From the NCBI GenBank assembly GCA_964452645.1, contig CAYVMO010000005.1, forward strand, positions 75,660-139,659: a DNA stretch of 64,000 nt, in the 5' to 3' direction. The DNA is from CAYXTW01 sp964452645. GTDB lineage: Bacteria; Zixibacteria; MSB-5A5; GN15; PGXB01. Shown here piece after piece: positions 26,651 through 32,667 of the stretch (the first letter of the stretch is position 1; every line of letters begins with the position of its first letter). The notes below the pieces were generated by a model that was given only the letters and a program-made list of their open reading frames with translations, made no database searches and was not told where the DNA came from. A program made the translations under genes and the position numbers.

Positions 26651-27340
26651 TTAGATTTTTTTAGCTGCCAGGACAATTTGAAAAAATTCCCAGCTGATTA
26701 TATCGGTTTTGACAATTTCAAAACCGGCCTGTTTTATCTGAATTATCAAGCCGCGCTTGAGAAGGTCTTTGTATGTTTTGTATTCCGGATTCGCACGCTC
26801 CATAATTGAAAATAAGAGAGCTTTCCATTTTCGTTCCGGTTTATTGTGTTCAAAGATAAAAATGAGGCCATCCGGTTTGATAACTCTATAAGCCTCGGCA
26901 AGGACATTTCGCCGGACTTCGTACGGCATTTCATGCAACGCCCCGAAAATGACCGCTTTATCAAAATAATCGGATGAGAAATTTATTTTTTGCGCGTCAC
27001 CATGAATAAGAGTAACACCCGGCGGGATTTTCTTCTTACGAGTCTTTTTTATCAAATCGGGCGAGAGTTCAATACCGACAACTTCTCCGTCACCCTGCAG
27101 GACTTCAGCTAACATAATGGCCAACGTTCCACTGCCGCTGCAAATATCGATAATTTTATCTCCAGGCCGGGGCTCAAGCCATTTTATAGCCAGTTTTCGC
27201 AATCTCGATTCACCGCCAAAACCGCCATAGAAAAGGAAAGAGAAGACCTTCATAAACCAGTCATAAATAATAGAAAACAAGCGATACCATCTTAAATATG
27301 TTTTTCGATAATATTCAGGGATTTCAGTCTTATTTTGCAT
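26651..27340 (-). CDS. UbiE-like class I methyltransferase
   Basis: This is a methyltransferase of about 229 residues, resembling UbiE/COQ5 and Methyltransf_11 enzymes. It shows GDKIIDICSGSGTLAIML, VVGIELSPDLIKKTR, and VIFGALHEMPYEVRRNVLAEAYRVIKPDGLIFIFE, the last typical of UbiE-like proteins. A hydrophobic stretch near the N-terminus (FSIIYDWFMKVFSFLFYGG) may touch the membrane. I chose the ATG at 27340 (MQNKTEIPEYY); the frame stays open upstream to 27424 but that part looks non-coding. The substrate is unknown. It is first in the reverse run of methyltransferase genes. Confidence 0.8.
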   Translation of the reverse strand: MQNKTEIPEYYRKTYLRWYRLFSIIYDWFMKVFSFLFYGGFGGESRLRKLAIKWLEPRPGDKIIDICSGSGTLAIMLAEVLQGDGEVVGIELSPDLIKKTRKKKIPPGVTLIHGDAQKINFSSDYFDKAVIFGALHEMPYEVRRNVLAEAYRVIKPDGLIFIFEHNKPERKWKALLFSIMERANPEYKTYKDLLKRGLIIQIKQAGFEIVKTDIISWEFFQIVLAAKKI

Positions 27341-27576
27341 ACTTGTTTTTTTATTTTGAAACGAATACACAATAACTTTTATCAAGAAATAGTCAATAAA
27401 TAGACCGATTTTTTTTCTGGTCACATTAGCTTTTCATTTTTGCCGCCAATATTTCGTTGGATTTAGCTTGGAAAATGTAGTATGTTTAGGCATATTTAAA
27501 AGCGGATCAAGGCAGATTTGGTTGGGGCTGAGTGCCTTTCCATTCTGTCGATCGAAGATACAGCAAAGGAGTACCA

Positions 27577-28953
27577 ATGGAATATATACCTGAACCCTTT
27601 AGAATTAAAACGGTCGAGCCGATCCGGATGACAACCAAAGAATTCCGGCAAAAAGCCATTAAGGAAGCCGGTTATAATACTTTTTTGCTTAAAAGCGAGG
27701 ACGTCTTTATTGACCTCTTGACCGACAGTGGTACCAGCGCCATGAGCAACGAACAATGGTCGGCGCTGCAAATCGGTGATGAGGCCTACGCCGGGAGTAG
27801 AAATTTCTACGATTTGGAAAAAGCGGTTCAGGATGTCTATGGCTATAAATATTTTGTACCCACTCATCAGGGCCGTGCGGCCGAACATATCATGTCCAGG
27901 CTTCTTATTAAACCGGGTGATTATATCCCGGGTAATATGTATTTCACCACGACGCGACTGCATCAGGAGCTGGCGGGCGGGAAATTCGTCGATGTTATTA
28001 TCGATGAGGCCCACGATCCGGCCAATCCGCACCCCTTTAAGGGCAATGTCGATATCAACAAGATGCAACGGCTTGTAGACGAAGTCGGCGCTGGAAAAAT
28101 ACCCTATATAAGCTATGAAACCTGCGTTAATATGGCCGGAGGGCAGCCGATTTCGATCGCCAATGCACGCGAATTGCGGAAATTCTGCGATAAATTTGGT
28201 ATCAAAATCATGCTTGACAATACGCGCACAGTGGAAAACGCGTATTTCATTCAGAAACGTGAAGAGGGGTATGCCAACAAATCAATCAAAGAAATTGTCA
28301 AAGAAATTTGTTCGTACACCGATGGCTGCACTTGCTCGTCAAAGAAGGATTGTCTTGTCAATATCGGCGGTTTTCTGGCCATGAATGATGAAGATTTCTT
28401 TGTCGACGCCAAGGCGCAGGTAGTGATTTTCGAAGGCTTACATACTTACGGTGGCATGAGCGGTCGTGATATGGCGGCGCTGGCGCAGGGAATCAGAGAG
28501 TCGGTGGCTGACGATGTATATATCAAATACCGGGTCGAGCAAACGAATTATCTGGGCGACCTATTGACTGAAGGTGGTGTGCCGCACGTTATTCCGCATG
28601 GCGGCCATGCCATCTTTCTTGATGCCCGCGCCTTTTTGTCACATATCGATCAGGAGCAGTTTCCGGCTCAGGCTTTGGCGGCCGCCATATATGTTGAAAC
28701 CGGTGTCCGGGCGATGGAGCGTGGGAACGTCTCGGCCGGGCGTGATCCGGATACCGGCGAAAACCGCAAACCCAAACTGGAACTGGTGCGCCTGACGATT
28801 CCCCGGCGGGTTTATACGCAGAGCCATCTGGAATATTGCGCCGAGGGAATTATTAATCTTTATCAGGATCGGAACCAAATTCGCGGTTTGAAATTCGTCT
28901 TTGAGCCGAAGCAGTTGCGCTTCTTCCAGGCGCGGTTTGAACCTGTGCAATAA
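27577..28953 (+). CDS. tpl: Tyrosine phenol-lyase (beta-tyrosinase), PLP-dependent
   Basis: This is a cytoplasmic lyase that splits L-tyrosine to phenol, pyruvate and ammonia. The 458 residues align closely with the Citrobacter enzyme and keep nearly the same numbering. Tyr71, Arg100, Phe123, Thr124, Asp214, Arg217 and the PLP Lys257 (in SSKKDCLVN) are all in place, and Arg382 is found in MERG. Where tryptophanase has Asp and His, this protein has Thr124 and Phe449 (in QLRFF), so I favour the tyrosine enzyme over tryptophanase. The start at 27577 has AAAGGAG six bases upstream. The gene stands alone. A hairpin follows it at 28983-29013. Confidence 0.87.
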   Translation: MEYIPEPFRIKTVEPIRMTTKEFRQKAIKEAGYNTFLLKSEDVFIDLLTDSGTSAMSNEQWSALQIGDEAYAGSRNFYDLEKAVQDVYGYKYFVPTHQGRAAEHIMSRLLIKPGDYIPGNMYFTTTRLHQELAGGKFVDVIIDEAHDPANPHPFKGNVDINKMQRLVDEVGAGKIPYISYETCVNMAGGQPISIANARELRKFCDKFGIKIMLDNTRTVENAYFIQKREEGYANKSIKEIVKEICSYTDGCTCSSKKDCLVNIGGFLAMNDEDFFVDAKAQVVIFEGLHTYGGMSGRDMAALAQGIRESVADDVYIKYRVEQTNYLGDLLTEGGVPHVIPHGGHAIFLDARAFLSHIDQEQFPAQALAAAIYVETGVRAMERGNVSAGRDPDTGENRKPKLELVRLTIPRRVYTQSHLEYCAEGIINLYQDRNQIRGLKFVFEPKQLRFFQARFEPVQ

Positions 28954-28982
28954 ATTGGTATAGATGAAGTTAGAAATTAGTA

Positions 28983-29013
28983 CGGGTGTCGGCGGTAATT
29001 TTGTCGACACCCG
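28983..29013 (+). terminator. Stem-loop after tpl, possible terminator
   Basis: CGGGTGTCG at 28983-28991 is the perfect reverse complement of CGACACCCG at 29005-29013, with a 13-base loop. Only a short, interrupted T stretch follows (CTTTGTT), so termination may be weak. It lies 30 bases after the tpl stop. Confidence 0.5.
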
Positions 29014-29038
29014 CTTTGTTAGCTGAAAAAAAGGGCTA

Positions 29039-29326
29039 TCAGTCGTTGGAGCTACTTACTACGGTGCTTGTTTCTTTCCGATACTCGATGAGACTTATAT
29101 AGGCCGTTCCATATTTGTCCTGATAGCCGTAGACAGTAATTTTGTTAAGCGTTTTCAGCATTGAAAAGTCGAAATCGCTTCTGAGCCTGTCCGCGAGTTG
29201 AACCAATTGAGCTTCTTTTTCGACAATGGTAACGAAATCCTGACCTTTGAAGAAAATAACTCGATTCTGCTCATCGAAAGAGGCAATCTCGCCGGTGCTG
29301 ATTTTTTTATCTCGATTTTTTCGCAA
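29039..29326 (-). CDS. Small hypothetical protein, start uncertain
   Basis: This is a 95-residue charged protein with a plausible alternating beta pattern (RVIFFKGQDFVTIVEKEAQLVQLADRL; KITVYGYQDKYGTAYISLIEYRKE). The only start in frame is TTG at 29326, without a ribosome-binding site. A second frame opens at 29385 with MAGPIKISLQTVRRMARFND and would join this one by a shift at the A-run near 29315-29321, so the gene may be longer and frameshifted. No family is recognised. Confidence 0.4.
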   Translation of the reverse strand: MRKNRDKKISTGEIASFDEQNRVIFFKGQDFVTIVEKEAQLVQLADRLRSDFDFSMLKTLNKITVYGYQDKYGTAYISLIEYRKETSTVVSSSND

Positions 29327-29850
29327 TCATTAAATCGTGCCATTCGTCGTACAGTCTGAAGCGATATTTTTATTGGCCCGGCCATTATGAATGAATTTAA
29401 TGAAATGAGTTGGTAACGGAATCACATTTTGGGAGTAAGTGGAAATGGCTTCGTTTCGCATATTTAAGGAATCCTTTTTTTTAATGTTTCCTGGGTGAAA
29501 ATTGGCGTAAGAGTATGAGTGGCAAAAGAATAGCAGAAAATGGCTTTGGCTGGCAAAGCCATTTGAAAAGATTTGTTTCAGTCCCGGAGAAAAGGCCCTA
29601 AATTCATTATTTGCGTATATGTATATCATAATGTACTAATTTTTTATTTCTACATAAGGGCCGTGATTCGGAATTAACATCGATCGTGTAGTGATTTTGA
29701 AAAAGGATGGGTGCCCAAGAGATTACACAGATAATTAGTGACAGAAAGGAATCCACCGCAGAGCTGCTGGGCTACCCGTTTTACTAAACCGCTCACGCAT
29801 TGTCAAGTAAAAAATTGCTTGTAATCGAAAAAAAATCCGATATATTGAAT
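29327..29850. other. Gene-poor stretch with a strong hairpin
   Basis: I see no convincing gene here. A near-perfect stem-loop lies at 29538-29564: AAATGGCTTTG pairs with CAAAGCCATTT across a five-base loop. It has no T-run on the forward strand and only TTTTCTG on the reverse, so it is a poor terminator. Base composition drops toward AT on the right, where the accessory patch starts. Confidence 0.5.
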
Positions 29851-29919
29851 TGGACTCGGCGGGAATTGAACCCGCCGTCTTCAGGTGCAAACCCTGAGAC
29901 GGCCACCCAGACCGGGCCC
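29851..29919 (-). tRNA. tRNA-like sequence with shrunken D-arm (possible decayed tRNA)
   Basis: Read on the reverse strand this 69-base segment forms most of a cloverleaf. The acceptor stem GGGCCCG pairs with CGAGTCC with one mismatch and one G-U pair, and the discriminator is A. The anticodon stem TCAGG/CCTGA is perfect with a seven-base loop GTTTGCA. There are five variable bases. A perfect T-arm GCGGG-TTCAATT-CCCGC follows. The D region is only about 13 bases (CTGGGTGGCCGTC), position 8 is not T, and base 37 is C. In this register the anticodon reads TTG (Gln), while a one-base shift gives TGC (Ala). CCA is not encoded. It may be a decayed tRNA or an attachment-site remnant. Confidence 0.45.
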
Positions 29920-29954
29920 AATATCGAATTGAGGCTTGGATCAAAATTTCTGGT

Positions 29955-30803
29955 CTAAGCCTTTTTATTTTCTTCCTTATCCTCTATTAATTTTTGCTCG
30001 ATAAGTCCGCCTTTTTTGTTTTTATCTGCAATCATTTTTTTAATTGAAGGCTCGGCCGGTAAATCTTCTGGCATAGTACCACCGATTTTTTCAATCGTAT
30101 TTCTGACTTCTTTTCCAATTGTTTCATGTATCCGTTGAGCCGAAATGTCCCCAGTTATTTGACTTTTTGTTAGAGCTTCCTCAGTTTGTGTAATACGAAA
30201 TTCATTAGCGGCAAGTTCGGCGCGGCCAGCTCGGTCCAATATTTCTTCCTTGCGATCAATACCTTTCCTTACTTTTATAGCTTTGGGGTAAATACCATAT
30301 AGACCCTTATAACCCGCAGCATGAAAAAGAGCGTAGTTTTGCACACCGGATTCGGAAGCGGCATCATTCAAGTGCTTATTTGCAGTTTTGACGCGCTCAC
30401 GAAGTTCAATGCGCTTGTTTAAGTCATACCCCCTCTCGGCAATTTCTTGTTTTCGGGTTTGAACAGCGAAATATGTTTGAGCGGTCGCAATTTCAAGCAA
30501 TCGAGGATTTCCATTCATTGCAATTAAATATGCAGCATAACGCGAAAGATAGTAATCCTTTTGTTTTCTTTTGGCTCCCTTACCTATTATTATCATTTTC
30601 ACCTTAGGGTGGAAATGATTTTTGGGATCAGTACCACTACTTTCGCATGCCATAATTCCCTTTTCAATCACTGATTCAAATTTCTCCCAACGAGAATACC
30701 CCAGCGGCACTTGTAAATCACGAGCCATCCAATACTCAACGCCCGTATCAGACGTTCGCCTTATGCCATCAAGGGAACGATTAACTTTTTCTACGATATC
30801 CAT
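29955..30803 (-). CDS. dinD: DNA-damage-inducible protein D (DinD)
   Basis: This is a 282-residue homologue of E. coli DinD, an SOS-induced protein reported to inhibit RecA filaments. Matching blocks include the N-terminal Bro/KilA-like WMARDLQVPLGYSRWEKF, KDYYLSRYAAYLIAMNGNPR, TYFAVQTRKQEIAE, HAAGYKGLYG, AANEFRITQTEEAL and NTIEKIGGTMPEDLP. The ATG at 30803 was chosen because GAGGGGG lies seven bases upstream; the open frame extends 12 codons further. It is scattered among phage and genomic-island genes in many bacteria, and here it sits beside an odd tRNA-like sequence and divergent from an HTH protein gene. Confidence 0.9.
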   Translation of the reverse strand: MDIVEKVNRSLDGIRRTSDTGVEYWMARDLQVPLGYSRWEKFESVIEKGIMACESSGTDPKNHFHPKVKMIIIGKGAKRKQKDYYLSRYAAYLIAMNGNPRLLEIATAQTYFAVQTRKQEIAERGYDLNKRIELRERVKTANKHLNDAASESGVQNYALFHAAGYKGLYGIYPKAIKVRKGIDRKEEILDRAGRAELAANEFRITQTEEALTKSQITGDISAQRIHETIGKEVRNTIEKIGGTMPEDLPAEPSIKKMIADKNKKGGLIEQKLIEDKEENKKA

Positions 30804-30845
30804 TAGGGTTCCCCCTCTGTTAAAAATTAAAGTCACCATCTGCCG

Positions 30846-30876
30846 ATAATAAATGAAATTATGTGAGGGCTGTCAA
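30846..30876 (-). promoter_or_regulatory. Candidate dinD promoter
   Basis: On the reverse strand TTGACA (30876-30871) is a perfect -35. TATTAT (30851-30846) follows at 19 bases, or TTTATT at 17. The start point would be near 30840, 37 bases before the ATG. A TTATGTGA half-site at 30859-30866 lies in the spacer, a place where a repressor would act. Confidence 0.45.
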
Positions 30877-30912
30877 TGTTAAAATTTCATTATTATCACA
30901 TAATATCACATA
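30852..30912. promoter_or_regulatory. Operator-like repeats in the divergent dinD promoter region
   Basis: Nested repeats fill the gap between divergent genes. AATGAAATT (30852-30860) is the inverse of AATTTCATT (30883-30891). TTATGTGA (30859-30866) is the inverse of TCACATAA (30896-30903). TATCACATA occurs twice (30894-30902 and 30904-30912), exactly 10 bases apart, so two proteins would bind on the same face. A regulator of both genes is inferred. LexA is one candidate, but no known LexA box is seen. Confidence 0.5.
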
Positions 30913-30920
30913 TTTCCCTC

Positions 30921-30949
30921 TTGCTTTTCATTTTACTTTTTGCTATTAT
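30921..30949 (+). promoter_or_regulatory. Candidate promoter for the coiled-coil/HTH gene
   Basis: TTGCTT at 30921-30926 and TATTAT at 30944-30949 are 17 bases apart, each with four or five consensus bases. The start point near 30956 gives a leader of about 20 bases containing GGAGGA. It lies just right of the TATCACATA repeats. Confidence 0.45.
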
Positions 30950-30976
30950 TTGATAAACTCAAATGGAGGATAATAT

Positions 30977-31396
30977 ATGAAAGCAGAAAAAGACATCGAA
31001 AAGAGAATTAAGGCAAAACAAGATGAGGTTCAACAGCTTAAGGAATCACTTGGAAAGGCAGAAGCTTATATAGAAGCGCTCCAAGAATCTTTGCGTCTTA
31101 TTAAAAAGACGTCGGACCCCAATAGCGGTGTCCGCCCCGGAAGTATGATATTTAAGGCGCGGGTCGCCCTTAGAAGGGAGGGCAAATCTCTATATATTGA
31201 TGAGTTACTGAAAAGAATGGGAATGGAAGTAAACAAAAAGAATAAAATCTCTTTAAGCGGATCACTCGGTAGTTACGTGAGACAAAAATATATATTTACT
31301 CGCCCGGCACCGAATACGTTTGGTTTAATTGAATTTGATTCAATGGATGAAGATTTAGGTGAACCGCCCGAAGGTTTTGGCTTGGATAAAGATTAA
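30977..31396 (+). CDS. Coiled-coil protein with winged-helix (HARE-HTH-like) C-terminus
   Basis: This is a 139-residue protein. Residues 1-45 form a charged coiled coil (KRIKAKQDEVQQLKESLGKA). Residues 55-115 look like a small winged-helix domain (MIFKARVALRREGKSLYIDELLKRMG, then LSGSLGSYVRQKYIFTRPAPNTFGLIEF), similar in layout to HARE-HTH domains linked to restriction and chromatin proteins. GGAGGA precedes the ATG. The gene is divergent from dinD and shares its operator region, so it may regulate it or itself. The stop is two bases from the stop of the convergent next gene. The family call is tentative. Confidence 0.65.
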   Translation: MKAEKDIEKRIKAKQDEVQQLKESLGKAEAYIEALQESLRLIKKTSDPNSGVRPGSMIFKARVALRREGKSLYIDELLKRMGMEVNKKNKISLSGSLGSYVRQKYIFTRPAPNTFGLIEFDSMDEDLGEPPEGFGLDKD

Positions 31397-31398
31397 TC

Positions 31399-31722
31399 TT
31401 ATTTTTTCTTTTTATGCTGTTTCCATCTCGCCGAAGCCGCCTTTCTGGCCGCTTCAGAGCGTTGTTTTTTGGTAAGTTTTTTCGCTCGCGCTGGGCCACC
31501 TTTAAGTCCGCCTAAACGACCGAGCGCGACGGCGGCGAGATTCTTACCCTCATCTTCTGGCTTTGGTTTCTTGACTTTTTTGCTGGCTTCGGGGTCGGTC
31601 GTTTCCTCGACGACCTCACTCGCCAATTTATTCAGGTCAACCTTTTTATTCTTACTTGACCGCTTTGGTATATAGTAATTATATGCGTTTCCCCCCTCAT
31701 ATGTCAAGACTATATTTCTCAA
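31399..31722 (-). CDS. Lys/Ala-rich basic protein, start uncertain
   Basis: This is a protein of up to 107 residues, strongly basic toward the C-terminus. The repeat-like end (ALGRLGGLKGGPARAKKL, then KQRSEAARKAASARWKQ) is a motif seen in many small plasmid and phage proteins of unknown function that may bind DNA. The only start at the left is TTG at 31722. However, a good promoter (TTGACA at 31708-31703 and TATAAT at 31683-31678, spacer 19) lies inside that region, so translation probably begins further in, perhaps at the TTG at 31626. Confidence 0.5.
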   Translation of the reverse strand: MRNIVLTYEGGNAYNYYIPKRSSKNKKVDLNKLASEVVEETTDPEASKKVKKPKPEDEGKNLAAVALGRLGGLKGGPARAKKLTKKQRSEAARKAASARWKQHKKKK

Positions 31723-31747
31723 ACAGTCAAATATCTAAATAGATATA

Positions 31748-32023
31748 CTATTCATTGATAAATGGCCAATGATCTTTTGGGAGCCTCCCGAAACAACTAT
31801 CAACCCGAATTATAATATGCGTTATTTGACCAAATCGTGATTCAATTAATTTGCTTAATTCTTCTTTGGACAAATCAGTCCTAATAAAAATTGAAAAAGG
31901 GATATTATAAAACCAAAATTTTATTTCGGGCCTGGTATCCAGAAATTTGGTTAACTGATCTCTATCAACTTTAGTTTCAAATGCGCAGAAATATAGATTA
32001 TTTGTTTTCACGTAAGTCATCAA
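31748..32023 (-). CDS. Small hypothetical protein
   Basis: This is a 91-residue protein with alternating beta and helix segments (NNLYFCAFETKVDRDQLTKFLD; FSIFIRTDLSKEELSKLIESRFG; THIIIRVDS), suggesting a ferredoxin-like fold of about 90 residues. Small toxin-antitoxin and CRISPR-associated proteins share this fold, but no Cas2 or VapD motif is clear enough to name it. Its start overlaps the upstream gene by 26 bases, so the pair is probably coupled. The low GC matches the accessory patch. Confidence 0.6.
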   Translation of the reverse strand: MMTYVKTNNLYFCAFETKVDRDQLTKFLDTRPEIKFWFYNIPFSIFIRTDLSKEELSKLIESRFGQITHIIIRVDSCFGRLPKDHWPFINE

Positions 32024-32369
32024 TTTGTCTTTCTGGGGGAGTTATTATCTCATCATCGCTTATTAGCTTTGGCTCGCCGCCCTGTATTGCCATTTCTGCT
32101 TTTATTTTCTGAGCTAAAAACCACTCAGAGTGCAGCCTATCGGGATCGTGCCTCTGCCAATATTCATATTTGATTATTACATAGAATAGGAGAGCCAATA
32201 TTAAAAATCCACAGAATACCTTTATAATGATTCCTTGTATATTGAAAATTCCATAAAAACAGCACGGAATAACTACTATTATGAGCCATAAAAGGGGCGA
32301 TAATATATTAGACCGATACTTGCGGCCAGACGTGAAATGGCTCATTATATTAAAGAATGATTCTGACAT
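31998..32369 (-). CDS. Small two-TM membrane protein of the accessory patch
   Basis: This is a protein of about 123 residues from the ATG at 32369. Two adjacent hydrophobic segments (LLWLIIVVIPCCFYGIFNI and IIIKVFCGFLILALLFYVII) are followed by a charged cytoplasmic tail (HDPDRLHSEWFLAQKIKAEM, then DDEIITPPERQIDD). The frame extends to 32456, and the exact start is unsure. No family is recognised. It is coupled to the 91-residue gene by overlap, which recalls two-component toxin-immunity or abortive-infection pairs. That role is only a guess. Confidence 0.55.
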   Translation of the reverse strand: MSESFFNIMSHFTSGRKYRSNILSPLLWLIIVVIPCCFYGIFNIQGIIIKVFCGFLILALLFYVIIKYEYWQRHDPDRLHSEWFLAQKIKAEMAIQGGEPKLISDDEIITPPERQIDDLRENK

Positions 32370-32667
32370 CAGTGTCCAAAATTTAGTAAATCGTCTTATC
32401 TTGCGCAAGCATAGATTTAACAATCCGATATACTTTGTTTTTTTAATAAATTTCAAACTAACCCACTACCGCTTTTTTACTTGCTTCCAGAAGTAAAATT
32501 GTTATCTTATATATTGTTATCAGTTGTTCGGCATCAAAGACAATTATGATGTCTGAAATATAAATCGGGTACTGCCGGGGTAAGGATGTAGGGTATCATT
32601 AAATAGTCAAATAGTCGGTTTTTCAACCTTACCGTGCAATGTGCCCCGGATACCGGGAGGCTATAAA

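Noticed and set aside
25933..26664. 243-codon forward frame over the methyltransferase genes
   Set aside because: It mirrors the SAM-binding gene on the other strand. No start signals or family match.
29851..29919. 3' end of a tmRNA (ssrA)
   Set aside because: The T-arm and its flank resemble the tmRNA end, but an anticodon arm follows in normal tRNA spacing, no tag-peptide region exists, and dinD coding sequence begins 35 bases away.
29735..29944. 69-codon reverse frame across the tRNA-like sequence
   Set aside because: Its translation is the kind of spurious peptide produced when a tRNA is read as protein.
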